A stretch of DNA of 64,000 bases from Paenibacillus aceris (GTDB lineage: Bacteria; Bacillota; Bacilli; Paenibacillales; NBRC-103111). Each line of letters opens with the position of its first letter. Position 1 is the first letter of the stretch. A program made the position numbers and the translations under genes. Positions 24,559-33,701 of the stretch are shown here, piece by piece. Below the pieces are notes generated by a model, which made no database searches, was not told where the DNA came from, and saw nothing but the letters and a program-made list of their open reading frames with translations. The stretch spans positions 1 to 64,000 of the forward strand of contig NZ_JAGGKV010000002.1 of assembly GCF_017874035.1 (NCBI RefSeq). Reading direction: 5' to 3'.

Positions 24559-25176
24559 TTACATCACCCCCATCAAATAAACGATTGTAAAGACAAAGAT
24601 CCAAACGACATCAAGGAAATGCCAGTAAAGCGAAATAACTTCTACTTTCCTTTTGGTTACCGCAGTAATGCCTCTGCGTCTAAGCTGAAAGATAAGTCCT
24701 ATCATCCAGATCAGACCTACTGAAACGTGCAGTCCGTGCGTCCCTACTAACGTGAAAAAGGCGGATAAGAAGGCACTTGTACTGATGGTAGCTCCTTCAT
24801 GGTTAACCATGCTAACGAATTCCGATAGCTCTAAACCAACGAATGAAGCCCCCAGAAGCACAGTAACGGCTAGCCAGCCGATCAGCTGCTTCATGTTCCC
24901 TTTGTTCATGCCTAACACGGCTAAACCGCTCGTGAAAGAGCTGGTAAGCAGGATGAATGTCTCGGCGATGATACCCGGCATTTTGAAAAGTTCATCCGGT
25001 GTCGGTCCTCCATTCGTATTCTGATGGAGAACCATATAGGTGGCGAATAAAGATCCGAACAAAATAACATCCGTGATTAGAAAGATCCAGAATCCGAACG
25101 TCTTGAGCGATTCGTGCTCATGTTCATGGTCGTGTGCGTGGGCGTGCTGCCCACCGTTCGCGGCTGCATGTGCCAT
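24559..25176 (-). CDS. qoxC: Quinol oxidase subunit III
   Basis: A 205-residue subunit III with five membrane helices. The N-terminus is Ala/His-rich (HAHAHDHEHEHES). The segment FVGLELSEF carries the Glu typical of subunit III, and the end matches CyoC/QoxC (VSLYWHFLDVVWIFVF-like). The start overlaps the qoxB stop in a TAATG, so translation is coupled. Confidence 0.92.
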   Translation of the reverse strand: MAHAAANGGQHAHAHDHEHEHESLKTFGFWIFLITDVILFGSLFATYMVLHQNTNGGPTPDELFKMPGIIAETFILLTSSFTSGLAVLGMNKGNMKQLIGWLAVTVLLGASFVGLELSEFVSMVNHEGATISTSAFLSAFFTLVGTHGLHVSVGLIWMIGLIFQLRRRGITAVTKRKVEVISLYWHFLDVVWIFVFTIVYLMGVM

Positions 25177-27158
25177 TAGACTTTCGCTCCTTTCAATGCG
25201 GCTTCTGTGCGTTTAATTTCATCAACCGGAATATAGTAATCCGTGTCGTAAGAGAATGAGCGAGCTATCATACAAATTCCGACACCGATGAGCGCTGGAA
25301 TCGTAAGCCACATCCAATCCCAGACGAAACCGAATCCTGCAAAAAACCAAAACGCAGACTTCAGGAATGGAATAGCCGAATTTCTTGGCATATGAATCGG
25401 TTCATAGACCGGCGCTGCAGGCTTAGCCGCTTTACCTTGTTTCTGCTTCTGCTTCTCTTCCCACCATGCATCCACTTCATTGACTTGTGGAAGAACCGCA
25501 AAGTTGTAAATCGGAGCCGGCGAAGGAATCGACCATTCCAGTGTACGGCCATCCCATGGATCTCCCGTCACATCCGGTTCTCTGAACTTAATGGAGTGCG
25601 CAATTTGCCATACTTGGAACAGGAACCCGATCCCCATCAAGAAACCGCCGATGGTGGATACGAGGTTGAGCGGTCCCCACCCCATATCGAAATCGTACGT
25701 ATACGTACGGCGAGTCATACCGTCTAAGCCTAAGAAATATTGCGGCATGAAACAAACATAGAAGCCGATGTTCCACAGCCAGAAAGCCCATTTTCCTAAG
25801 TGCTCGTTGAGCTTGAAGCCGAACATTTTCGGCCACCAGTAATACAAACCTGCGAAGTATCCGAAAGCTACACCGCCAATTAAAACTTGATGGAAATGCG
25901 CGATAAGGAAGTAGCTGTTATGGAACTGGAAGTCGGCAGGCGCAACGGATAGCAAGACCCCTGTCATCCCCCCCACGACGAAACATGGTATGAACGCAAT
26001 TGTCCACATCATTGGCGTGGAGAAGCGGATTTTCCCCCGGAACATCGTAAATAACCAGTTAAATACTTTGACCCCCGTAGGAATCGCAATCAGCATCGTA
26101 GTGAGTGCGAAGAAAGCATTCACATCCGCGCCGGAACCCATTGTGAAGAAGTGATGAGCCCAAGTGAAGAAGGACAGCAAGCTAATAATGAACATGGCGA
26201 AAACCATGGATTTGTAACCGAACAATTTCTTCTTGGAGAACGTTGCAACGATCTCTGAGAAAATCCCGAAGGCCGGAAGCACGACAATATAAACCTCCGG
26301 ATGACCCCACATCCAAATCAAGTTGATGTACATCATCGGATTTCCGCCGCCATCTAAGGTGAAGAAATGCGCACCTAAGAAGCGATCGAGGAATAGCAAA
26401 GCTAAAGTAACCGTTAGAATCGGGAAAGCAAAAATAATCGTGACACAGCTGGAAAATACAGACCAAGTGAACATAGGCATTTTCATCAAGGTCATGCCTG
26501 GCGCACGCATTTTAAGAATCGTTACGATAAAGTTAATCCCTGTCGCTAAACTACCGATCCCTGAGATTTGAATGCCCCAAATATAGAAGTTCTGACCGAC
26601 GCCAGGGCTATGGGAAAGCTCTGAAAGCGGCGGATAACTCAGCCATCCTGCATCCGGCGATCCGCCGATGACGAACGACACGTTGAACAGCATCGCTCCC
26701 CAGAAGAACAACCAGAAGCTGAGTGAATTCAAGAAAGGATACGCGACGTCCCTCGCACCAATTTGCAAAGGAACGACGATATTAAATAAACCGAACATGA
26801 GCGGCATCGCCATGAACAAAATCATAATAACGCCGTGGGTAGTGAAAATTGCATTATAGTGGTCGGCTTGCAGAAACTGCATATTTGGCATTGCAAGCTG
26901 TACGCGCATCAGTAGCGCGTCAACACCGCCGCGGAAAAGCATTAGGATGGAACAAATGATGTACATGATCCCGATCCGCTTATGGTCAACGCTTGTTAAC
27001 CACTCCCGCCAGAGCCAGCCCCATTTCCTGAAATAACTCAGTACGAAAACCATAGCAACCATCGAGAGTCCGATACTTACCTGAGCGCCCAAAATAAGCG
27101 GGTCGCCCGTTACGAAAAACTCTGATGCGAACTCTTTAATACGATCCAACATGAGCAT
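25176..27158 (-). CDS. qoxB: Quinol oxidase subunit I (haem-copper oxidase)
   Basis: A 660-residue catalytic subunit with 14-15 helices. The active-site motif WGHPEVYIVVLPAFG has the CuB His, the cross-linked Tyr and the D-channel Glu; WAHHFFTMG and IAHFHQVLIGG give further CuB and haem ligands. The quinone-site segment RGGVDALLMR and the His in ADHYNAIFTTHG are present. The Gln that E. coli CyoB has three residues after that His is Ala here, as might suit menaquinol. The enzyme reduces oxygen to water and pumps protons. Either of two close ATGs (27158, 27152) could be the start. Confidence 0.93.
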   Translation of the reverse strand: MLMLDRIKEFASEFFVTGDPLILGAQVSIGLSMVAMVFVLSYFRKWGWLWREWLTSVDHKRIGIMYIICSILMLFRGGVDALLMRVQLAMPNMQFLQADHYNAIFTTHGVIMILFMAMPLMFGLFNIVVPLQIGARDVAYPFLNSLSFWLFFWGAMLFNVSFVIGGSPDAGWLSYPPLSELSHSPGVGQNFYIWGIQISGIGSLATGINFIVTILKMRAPGMTLMKMPMFTWSVFSSCVTIIFAFPILTVTLALLFLDRFLGAHFFTLDGGGNPMMYINLIWMWGHPEVYIVVLPAFGIFSEIVATFSKKKLFGYKSMVFAMFIISLLSFFTWAHHFFTMGSGADVNAFFALTTMLIAIPTGVKVFNWLFTMFRGKIRFSTPMMWTIAFIPCFVVGGMTGVLLSVAPADFQFHNSYFLIAHFHQVLIGGVAFGYFAGLYYWWPKMFGFKLNEHLGKWAFWLWNIGFYVCFMPQYFLGLDGMTRRTYTYDFDMGWGPLNLVSTIGGFLMGIGFLFQVWQIAHSIKFREPDVTGDPWDGRTLEWSIPSPAPIYNFAVLPQVNEVDAWWEEKQKQKQGKAAKPAAPVYEPIHMPRNSAIPFLKSAFWFFAGFGFVWDWMWLTIPALIGVGICMIARSFSYDTDYYIPVDEIKRTEAALKGAKV

Positions 27159-27186
27159 GACTTCCTTTCGTGAAAACTTCGTTCTA

Positions 27187-28170
27187 TCATTTTGACATAT
27201 TCATTTGACTATGATCCATTTGCTTATGATCATTTGATGCATTTTTATTTGTCGATGAAGATTTCATCGCATCATGATTCGTTTCAGAAGCTCCATGACC
27301 GCTGTGGATCGATTGACCATTCGTATATTTCGTTACAACCTTTTGGAAAAGTCCATCTGGAATGGCGGAGAAATACTGGACGCCTTTTAATTGACCAGGC
27401 TTCGCCAGCTCTTCATAACTTTCCATAGTTAGTTTGGTTGGCGATTGTTTTGTTTTTGCTACAAAGGCATCGAAATCCGCTTGGGAAGTTGCATTCACAT
27501 CGAAAGTCATATCTGCGAAATGGGATCCGCTGAAATTAGCACCCGTTCCGAAATAGTGACCAATCTCATCGGCTTGCAAATACAGAGTCATGGCCATTCC
27601 AGACATCGTATAAATCTGTCCACCTAACTGCGGAACCCAGAATGAATTCATCGGAGCGTCGGAGGTAAGTTCAAACTTGATCGGTGTATCCTCAGGAATT
27701 TGCACATAATTCAGTGTTCCAATGCCTAACTCCGGATAAGTGAACAGCCATTTCCAATCAAGCGAGGTCACTTGGATCGTGATGGGGGCTTTCTCCGACT
27801 TAATCGGTTTTGACGGCTCCAAGGCATACGTATATTTAACTGTTATTACAGCAAGCGCCGCAATCATGATAATCGGTATTGACCACCAAACAGCTTCTAG
27901 TGTTGTGTTGTGTGCCCAGTTCGGTTTATAAGAAGCTTTACTTCCTTCTCGATCCCGATACCGCCATACAATCCATGCCGTTAGTGCCAAAACCGGAACA
28001 AGAATTACCAAACACATTACCGTGGAAATGTACATCAAATCTTTTTGCGTTTCAGCAATAGGCCCTTTCGGATCTAATACCATTGCTTGATCGCTGCAGC
28101 CTGCCAATAACACGACGATGGCAATCATCATCAAGGGCAGCAGTGCTTGTACGAGTTTTCTCTTCTTCAT
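27187..28170 (-). CDS. qoxA: Quinol oxidase subunit II
   Basis: A 327-residue lipoprotein subunit with lipobox LLAGC (Cys at about residue 25) and two further helices. The extracytoplasmic cupredoxin domain lacks the CuA ligands: no Cys is present where CxxxC would be. The oxidase therefore takes electrons from quinol, not cytochrome c. The C-terminus ends in a His/Met-rich tail (HSGHGASETNHDAM, KQMDHSQMNM), as in CyoA-type subunits. First gene of qoxABCD. Confidence 0.92.
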   Translation of the reverse strand: MKKRKLVQALLPLMMIAIVVLLAGCSDQAMVLDPKGPIAETQKDLMYISTVMCLVILVPVLALTAWIVWRYRDREGSKASYKPNWAHNTTLEAVWWSIPIIMIAALAVITVKYTYALEPSKPIKSEKAPITIQVTSLDWKWLFTYPELGIGTLNYVQIPEDTPIKFELTSDAPMNSFWVPQLGGQIYTMSGMAMTLYLQADEIGHYFGTGANFSGSHFADMTFDVNATSQADFDAFVAKTKQSPTKLTMESYEELAKPGQLKGVQYFSAIPDGLFQKVVTKYTNGQSIHSGHGASETNHDAMKSSSTNKNASNDHKQMDHSQMNMSK

Positions 28171-28390
28171 CCAACTAACCTCCTAATCCACAATCTGCAA
28201 AGTGCTGTTTGTCAGTATTTATTAACATGCGCTTTTTTATCTAATACTAAGATAACAAATTGCATTTAAAAGTACACGGGCACTAGCAGGACTTAACAAA
28301 TACGTCAAAGGATCGACGTTTTACTGTAAAACAAATGTCACACAACGTTTGTTGACTATTATGTAAAAGTATGAAAATCCATGAAAATCA

Positions 28391-28425
28391 AAAAGCCCTT
28401 CAAGTTATTCACCTGAAAGGCTAAA
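28391..28425 (-). terminator. Intrinsic terminator after the two-helix protein gene
   Basis: Imperfect stem AGCCTTTCA/TTGAAGGGCT on the minus strand, followed by TTTTTG. Confidence 0.65.
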
Positions 28426-28445
28426 TTTATTCATGATTTTGGTTC

Positions 28446-28703
28446 TCATTCCGTCTTCGATATAGCACGGGAGTGGACCAGATGAATCGCAGTACGAATC
28501 ACATAAACGAAAACACTGCCTACCATGAAGCCGATTCCAATCATTAATGTAGCATTGCGATCACTGAAATGATCTAAACTCAACAAGCTTAATACTAATC
28601 CTATGCCAAGCAAAGCCCATGCCGCGATAGTCATTAACTTCACCAATGGCATCACATCACGTTCACTGCGTTCATTACTTACGGTTACTGTTTTAACAGC
28701 CAT
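28446..28703 (-). CDS. Small two-helix membrane protein
   Basis: An 85-residue protein: polar N-terminus, helix 1 at about 22-44 (LMTIAAWALLGIGLVLSLLS), helix 2 at about 54-73 (ATLMIGIGFMVGSVFVYVIR), then a basic tail. Weak resemblance to YiaA/YiaB-type proteins, not enough to name. The ATG at 28703 is eight bases after GGAG; three more in-frame start codons directly upstream overlap the ribosome site. Monocistronic. Confidence 0.65.
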   Translation of the reverse strand: MAVKTVTVSNERSERDVMPLVKLMTIAAWALLGIGLVLSLLSLDHFSDRNATLMIGIGFMVGSVFVYVIRTAIHLVHSRAISKTE

Positions 28704-28840
28704 CATCATCACTCCAAACTCAGAAGTAAAAGTCTTATATACTTATTATAGCACAAAAAATAAAAAAATGTTCATATTTTATTCACACGTTGATCAAATT
28801 TTGGACAAAAATAAAAATCAGAATTTCACAGAATAAACTA

Positions 28841-28869
28841 TTGACATTATATCATATATGTGATATGAT
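28841..28869 (+). promoter_or_regulatory. Strong promoter with palindromic operator in the spacer
   Basis: TTGACA (28841-28846), 17-base spacer, TATGAT (28864-28869). The inverted repeat ATATCA-TATATG-TGATAT (28849-28866) occupies the spacer and -10, as expected for a repressor site of MarR, PadR or a similar regulator. It drives the MBL-fold gene. Confidence 0.65.
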
Positions 28870-28949
28870 TAAATATTTAATTGACTTATTTACCCCTCGT
28901 TAGTTATGATAACACTGTTCTTTTATTATCACTCTGGAGGGAAATAAAG

Positions 28950-29702
28950 ATGCAAATCGCAAACGGAATTCATATGCTAGAGTTGGAAGTCACCATCATG
29001 GGACGTCCTAACGTTATCTATCCTACACTTTTGTGCGATGAGAAGAGCGCCGTATTAATCGACACCGGATATCCCGGTAACTTCCCCCTCATTTGCAAAG
29101 CAATTGAAGAGCATCACGTGTCTCTAGATAAATTAAACACCATTATCATTTCTCATCAAGATATTGATCATATCGGGAGCCTTCCGACGTTCTTAAACGA
29201 AATGCCGAACAAACTTACCGTGCTTGCAAGTGAACTTGAGAAGCCTTATATCGAAGGCGAGAAGATGTTAATCAAAGTCACCCCGGAAGCTATCGATCGT
29301 GCCGTAGCTAGTTTACCAGCAGATGTTTCGCCTGAATGGCGGAAAGCCTTTCGAACGAATTTAGAAAATCCCCCTAAAGGTCAGGTTCACCGCATTTTAG
29401 AAGCTGGAGAACAGCTTCCTATCGCTGGAGGTCTGATCACAATACTGACTCCTGGTCACACACCGGGTCATCTAAGCTTTTACCATGTACCAAGTAAAAC
29501 TTTGATTGCCGCGGATGCCATGATTGTGTCGGATGGACAGCTGCTCGGCCCCATTCCGGCATACTGTGCAGATTATGAACTAGCGAGGCAGTCGCTTAAA
29601 AAATTCACGGAATATGACATTGAAACGGTCATTTGTTATCATGGCGGATTGTTCAATGAAAATGCGAACGCGAGGATCTCTGAACTGGTGTCAACGATTT
29701 GA
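28950..29702 (+). CDS. MBL-fold metallo-hydrolase (YflN-like)
   Basis: A 250-residue metallo-beta-lactamase-fold hydrolase. The metal motif reads SHQDIDHIG (residues 68-76), so the second His of the usual HxHxDH is Asp, as I recall for YflN-like proteins. Further ligands are in TPGHTPGHLSFY, AADAMIV and the final CYHGG. Substrate unknown. ATG at 28950 with GGAGG nine bases upstream. The promoter has an operator-like palindrome, so it may respond to an inducer. Confidence 0.85.
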   Translation: MQIANGIHMLELEVTIMGRPNVIYPTLLCDEKSAVLIDTGYPGNFPLICKAIEEHHVSLDKLNTIIISHQDIDHIGSLPTFLNEMPNKLTVLASELEKPYIEGEKMLIKVTPEAIDRAVASLPADVSPEWRKAFRTNLENPPKGQVHRILEAGEQLPIAGGLITILTPGHTPGHLSFYHVPSKTLIAADAMIVSDGQLLGPIPAYCADYELARQSLKKFTEYDIETVICYHGGLFNENANARISELVSTI

Positions 29703-29704
29703 AC

Positions 29705-29746
29705 TAAAAAAAAGCAGGCTGCCCTAACCAGGCATCCTGCTTTCCA
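29705..29746. terminator. Bidirectional terminator
   Basis: Stem AAAGCAGG/CCTGCTTT with A-run on one side and T-run on the other, between convergent genes. Confidence 0.85.
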
Positions 29747-29760
29747 TTATGTACGTTAAC

Positions 29761-30069
29761 CTACTTTAACAACGTGTATGCCCCAATTACCGGCAGGGGC
29801 TTAACTTGACCTTGAGCAGCCGCAACAATGCCAAGAATGGCAAAGATGAAGAGTGCCAGGTTCGCCAATGGCAGAAGAATCCATCCAATAATCGGAATGA
29901 TCCCCAATACCACATTCAGGATGACGCAGCAGAGGAACAACGTAAGCCCCTGGTTCGCGTGATACATAGCAAACTTGGAATCTTTAGCAGCAATCAGCGG
30001 GACGAAGAACAAAATATACGCGATAATAGCCATTCCTTTATTACTTTGAATATCCGTGGAATCATACAT
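29761..30069 (-). CDS. DUF4870/Tic20-like small membrane protein
   Basis: A 102-residue protein with three hydrophobic helices. The pattern KGMAIIAYILFFVPLIA, then FAMYHANQGLTLFL and a long final helix pair with IPIIGWILLPLANLALFIF, is that of DUF4870-like proteins. Function unknown. Start at 30069: GAGGTG lies six bases upstream. Confidence 0.75.
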   Translation of the reverse strand: MYDSTDIQSNKGMAIIAYILFFVPLIAAKDSKFAMYHANQGLTLFLCCVILNVVLGIIPIIGWILLPLANLALFIFAILGIVAAAQGQVKPLPVIGAYTLLK

Positions 30070-30187
30070 GGACAGCACCTCTTTTCTCAAAGTATACTAT
30101 TCCATTATATTCGGAGTTTTCCATCTATTCTATTGATTTTCACACAATTCAAAAAATATTTTTCGACCAAATCCGCAAGAGTTCTGC

Positions 30188-30877
30188 CTAACTGACAGTT
30201 AAAAGCTGCTTTGCTTTCTTCACTTTATCGATATCAACCGGCTCATTCACACGTTGATTCATCCTGACACCCGTTCCCAAATGAACAATGGGCACATGCG
30301 TCTCACCTACAAACTCCTTCAAGCTTTCCAAGGTGAGGCCACCTCCAGCCATGATGTTCAGCTTATGACCTGCAGTAAGACTAACCAGCTTCCTCAGCCT
30401 CTCCGTGGCTTGAAGCGCGCTTACAGCTCCTCCGGAAGTAAGCACAGAACGGATTTGCCCGTAGTCCAGCAAAACACTTAAAGCTTCTTCCTGGTTCTTA
30501 ATTTCGTCAAAAGCACGGTGAAAAGTTACGGGTAGGGGCACAGCTGTCAAAAGCGACTCTAGCGCATTACGCTCGATTGTTCCTTCCTCTGTCAGAACTC
30601 CCCAGACAAGTGCCGCTGCACCCGCCTGATATGCCGCTTCACTAGCATACAGCATCGTTTGAATATCATTATCCTGCATGTGAAAAGATCGGCTGTGCGG
30701 CCGAATCATAACGTGTACAGGGATGGAGACAGCTGCCGTAATCTCACGCACCAATGCCATGTCAGGCGTTAAACCGCCCTCATGCAAGTCCGCAACCAAC
30801 TCAATGCGGTCTGCCCCGCCCGCTTCCGCATGCAAAGCATCTTCCAAAGATGTAGCAATTACTTCTAATAAGATCAT
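30188..30877 (-). CDS. cutC: CutC-family protein
   Basis: A 229-residue TIM-barrel protein of the CutC family. Blocks: LEVIATSLEDALHAEAGGADRIELV, GGLTPDMALV, VMIRPHSRSF, FHRAFDE, LTSGG and IMAGGG. It was named for copper homeostasis in E. coli, but the biochemical role remains unsettled. It lies five bases after an FAD monooxygenase gene, probably one transcript. Confidence 0.93.
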   Translation of the reverse strand: MILLEVIATSLEDALHAEAGGADRIELVADLHEGGLTPDMALVREITAAVSIPVHVMIRPHSRSFHMQDNDIQTMLYASEAAYQAGAAALVWGVLTEEGTIERNALESLLTAVPLPVTFHRAFDEIKNQEEALSVLLDYGQIRSVLTSGGAVSALQATERLRKLVSLTAGHKLNIMAGGGLTLESLKEFVGETHVPIVHLGTGVRMNQRVNEPVDIDKVKKAKQLLTVS

Positions 30878-30882
30878 AGTTA

Positions 30883-32082
30883 TTATTCCTGCCTTTCCTT
30901 GTGTGCAATGCGGTGTCCGAGGAGCCAGTGCAGCTGCTTTATTTGGACTGAATCGGGAACTAGGCTTAACAAACGATTACGCACCATGATGCTAACTGGA
31001 TTAGTCAATTGTACAATTCGGGCCATGTTTCTAGACTGCCGCACAACTTGATTAGCCCGAGGGATTCGAATCTTCTCATATGACTCGAAGGCATCTGATA
31101 TTTTACTAAGCTTAGTATCCGCGGCTTTCTCTAGACAACTTGCCAACACATAAGCATCCTCCATCGCTTGCGCTCCGCCTTGTCCCAGATTCGGCAGCAT
31201 GGGATGGGCAGAGTCGCCAAGCAGCACCACTCTTCCCTTGCTCCATGAGTCGAGCGGCTTTCTATCATAGATGTCATGCTTGAGTATCGACTGCCCCTCT
31301 GTTAACTGCACCACCCGTTCAATGGGCGGATGCCAGTTTTTCAATTGTTGAAGAACATGCTCCTTCCTATTCTGCATGTCTGTTCCTGGAGGGGCATTGA
31401 TCGCTGCGAACCAATAAACTTGCCCTTCTCCAAGTTGAGAAAACCCAAACCTTCGTCCGCTGCCCCATGCCTCAAAACCGCCGCCAACCTCTAGCGAGTA
31501 CCCTGGATCCATGAACGAAGTAATGCCGCGAAAAGCCGTAAAACCCGAGTACCGCAGCTGAAGCGGTCCGAATAAATGGTTGGCCACATCTGAATGTAAC
31601 CCATCCGAACCGATCACAATATCGCCGGAATCCTCAGTGCCATCCTCAAATCGAACCGTAACTTCATGTTCATTTTGTGCCAATGACACCATTCTCTTTT
31701 GAACATGCAAAGTTGTTTTTTCGTCCAAATGCTCGATTAAAATCGCCTGAAGCTTTGCCCGATGAACTAAATAGGAGTATGTTCCATAAAGACTGGCTTG
31801 TTTCGACACCGGAATCGACGTGATTGCTTTGCCGTCCCATGAGCGAATGTCCGCTTGGCCAACTTTAGCACCAGCCTGCTTCACCATCTGTGCTAGTCCT
31901 AGTTCATCTAAAACATGCATGGCATTCGCAGCCATAACGATTCCTGCACCAAATACAGAGCTTGTATTCTTCTTTTCATAAAGAACCACTTTCCAACCGA
32001 TTCTTTGTAAAAATAAGGCTGTGGCAAGTCCGCCAATGCCGGCTCCGATGATAAGAGCTTTCTTCCTAGGTGCAGACTTCAT
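30883..32082 (-). CDS. FAD-dependent monooxygenase (aromatic hydroxylase-like)
   Basis: A 399-residue class A flavin monooxygenase. The FAD motif GAGIGG is at residues 13-18, a DG-type motif lies in IVIGSDGLHSDVA, and the second FAD contact is GDSAHPMLPNLGQGG. This resembles salicylate hydroxylase/zeaxanthin epoxidase-like enzymes. The substrate cannot be told. First gene of a two-gene unit with cutC. Confidence 0.88.
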   Translation of the reverse strand: MKSAPRKKALIIGAGIGGLATALFLQRIGWKVVLYEKKNTSSVFGAGIVMAANAMHVLDELGLAQMVKQAGAKVGQADIRSWDGKAITSIPVSKQASLYGTYSYLVHRAKLQAILIEHLDEKTTLHVQKRMVSLAQNEHEVTVRFEDGTEDSGDIVIGSDGLHSDVANHLFGPLQLRYSGFTAFRGITSFMDPGYSLEVGGGFEAWGSGRRFGFSQLGEGQVYWFAAINAPPGTDMQNRKEHVLQQLKNWHPPIERVVQLTEGQSILKHDIYDRKPLDSWSKGRVVLLGDSAHPMLPNLGQGGAQAMEDAYVLASCLEKAADTKLSKISDAFESYEKIRIPRANQVVRQSRNMARIVQLTNPVSIMVRNRLLSLVPDSVQIKQLHWLLGHRIAHKERQE

Positions 32083-32136
32083 GGCACCCTCCCAATTTCA
32101 GCCATTTTCATCTACTTTAACACACTCAAGGAAAGA

Positions 32137-32168
32137 CAAAAACTCCTTAATCCAAAGAATAAGGAGCC
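32137..32168 (-). terminator. Intrinsic terminator after a small minus-strand ORF
   Basis: Stem CTCCTTA/TAAGGAG; on the minus strand it is followed by GTTTTTGTC. It implies a transcript arriving from the 32.2-32.5 kb gap, separate from the deoxynucleoside kinase gene that has its own terminator. Confidence 0.6.
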
Positions 32169-32201
32169 TTACGTATACACAATTATAAATGTCTTATTTC
32201 A

Positions 32202-32351
32202 TCAGTTGGCTACTTTTTTTTGCTGCACTTCAATAAGTTCCAAGTTCGAGAAAAAAAGGCTTAGCTTTTGCATCTTCTCTGAAGCGGCTAATTTCGGCAA
32301 TGGAGGGCACATGGGTTTTCCGCGGTAACATACGATAAATAACAAATTCAT
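32202..32351 (-). CDS. Candidate small gene, 49 residues
   Basis: An ATG-started ORF of 49 codons in an otherwise empty 450-base gap. AAGGA lies six bases before the ATG and a terminator follows 35 bases after the stop. The product starts hydrophobic (MNLLFIVCYRGKPMCPPLPK), has Cys8 and Cys15, and ends in a polar helix (LELIEVQQKKVAN). I do not recognise it. The matching ribosome site and terminator are the main reasons to believe it. Confidence 0.45.
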   Translation of the reverse strand: MNLLFIVCYRGKPMCPPLPKLAASEKMQKLSLFFSNLELIEVQQKKVAN

Positions 32352-32502
32352 CACCTATCCTTCATTATTTTTCACACGGCTTACTTTTATTATTATTTTC
32401 CGACAAATAAAGCGGGACACCGTCAATATTCGATATGTATATGATACTCTGCTAGGCAATATGCTAACTTTTTTTAATCATTTAGCCCTTTATATAATTC
32501 GA

Positions 32503-32531
32503 AAGACCCCCTCTAGAAAGAGGGGGTCTTC
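32503..32531 (-). terminator. Intrinsic terminator after the deoxynucleoside kinase gene
   Basis: Perfect stem AAGACCCCCT/AGGGGGTCTT, extended by CT/AG; the U-tract is short. Confidence 0.75.
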
Positions 32532-32535
32532 TGTA

Positions 32536-33192
32536 TTAAACAATTGCTAATTCTGAAAGTTTAGCTCGTACTTGATCTACTAATACTCTGGCACCTTCCG
32601 GACGATTCACAACATCCACAAGATCCATATCCACAATCAACACTTCAGAAGCGTGATAATGATTCATGACCCAATCATCATAACCAGACCACAGCTGACG
32701 ATAATAATCAACCAAGGATTGATCCTGCTCGAAGCTGCGTCCTCTTAGGCCAATGCGATGCATAACCGTTTCGAACGATGCCTTGAGATATACCATGAGG
32801 TCAGGCGCTTTCTTGGGAAGCTCAGCGAGCTCCGACATCATATTGTCGGCAAGACCTTCATACACATCGAATTCCAGTTGAGAGATACGGCCTAGCTCCC
32901 GATTGACTTTAGCAAAGTACCAATCCTCATAAATACTTCTATCGAGTACATTTCGATTATGTACCAATGCTTGTTTAATCGCTTTAAATCTTGTATTCAG
33001 GAAGTGCAGCTGAAGCAGAAACGGATAACGTTTCTTTTCAATTTCTTCCGGAGATGCCGTGTAAAACAGCGGTAATATCGGATTATCATCTACACTTTCA
33101 TAGAAAACACTTGAATTTAGTTCTTTTCCAAGCAAAGTGGATACAGATGTTTTACCGAGACCGATCATTCCCCCAACCACAATCACAGCCAT
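32536..33192 (-). CDS. Deoxynucleoside kinase
   Basis: A 218-residue kinase of the deoxyadenosine/deoxyguanosine/deoxycytidine group, which phosphorylates deoxynucleosides for dNTP salvage. P-loop GGMIGLGKTS at residues 7-16, the Glu in YESVDDNP, the DRS motif in NVLDRSIYEDWYFA, and a LID segment RIGLRGRSFEQ. ATG at 33192 follows AAGGAG; the upstream in-frame codons are basic and unlikely. The exact base preference cannot be told. Confidence 0.9.
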   Translation of the reverse strand: MAVIVVGGMIGLGKTSVSTLLGKELNSSVFYESVDDNPILPLFYTASPEEIEKKRYPFLLQLHFLNTRFKAIKQALVHNRNVLDRSIYEDWYFAKVNRELGRISQLEFDVYEGLADNMMSELAELPKKAPDLMVYLKASFETVMHRIGLRGRSFEQDQSLVDYYRQLWSGYDDWVMNHYHASEVLIVDMDLVDVVNRPEGARVLVDQVRAKLSELAIV

Positions 33193-33464
33193 TGACCCCT
33201 TTCTCCTTCTACCCAATCTTTAATTTACCTAATGTCAATTCTCGCAAAGCTTACCTATTATACAAGGAATTCATAGTCCTGCAAACCCTATTTTTTTACC
33301 TTTATCTGAACTTTTCGGCCGTAATCAAACACAAATTTGATTGTACTTCGTCTAAATCGGAAACGCTACAAAAAATGTTCAAATGTTTTCGTGATTGTTT
33401 ATTTACTCATACTGTCACTAATAATAAGTGCAAGTTCATAAAAAAATAAGACAGAGGTGTGTCG

Positions 33465-33695
33465 ATGATTTACGGAACTAAACTACTGGATACAGATATA
33501 GAGATTTTTATTGCAGCCCTGACCAAAACACCTGTCTATGTTTGGTCGTTAGATCCATTAGGTGTTTATTATCAGGTCAACTCTGGAATAATTGTCAAAT
33601 ATACGCCTGATGAGGTACGAATTCATAACGAGCAAGACGCCTCCATTGCACAATGGTATTCCCGAGAATCCAATGAATTTAGCATTAGTTTCTAA
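33465..33695 (+). CDS. Small protein, function unknown
   Basis: A 76-residue soluble protein (MIYGTKLLDTDIEIFIAALT, then VYVWSLDPLGVYYQV) with no recognised domain. AGAGGTG precedes the ATG at 33465. A shared terminator follows. It is divergent from the deoxynucleoside kinase gene. Confidence 0.6.
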   Translation: MIYGTKLLDTDIEIFIAALTKTPVYVWSLDPLGVYYQVNSGIIVKYTPDEVRIHNEQDASIAQWYSRESNEFSISF

Positions 33696-33701
33696 TCCAT
33701 G

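Noticed and set aside
28290..28360. Possible Rex or similar operator upstream of qoxA (ACAAATGTCACACAACGTTTGT region)
   Set aside because: Only partial symmetry; it does not fit a known consensus well enough to report.
28950..29702. MBL protein suspected to be inactive because the second His of HxHxDH is Asp
   Set aside because: The same HxDxDH form is, as I recall, normal in YflN-like proteins, and all other metal ligands are present.
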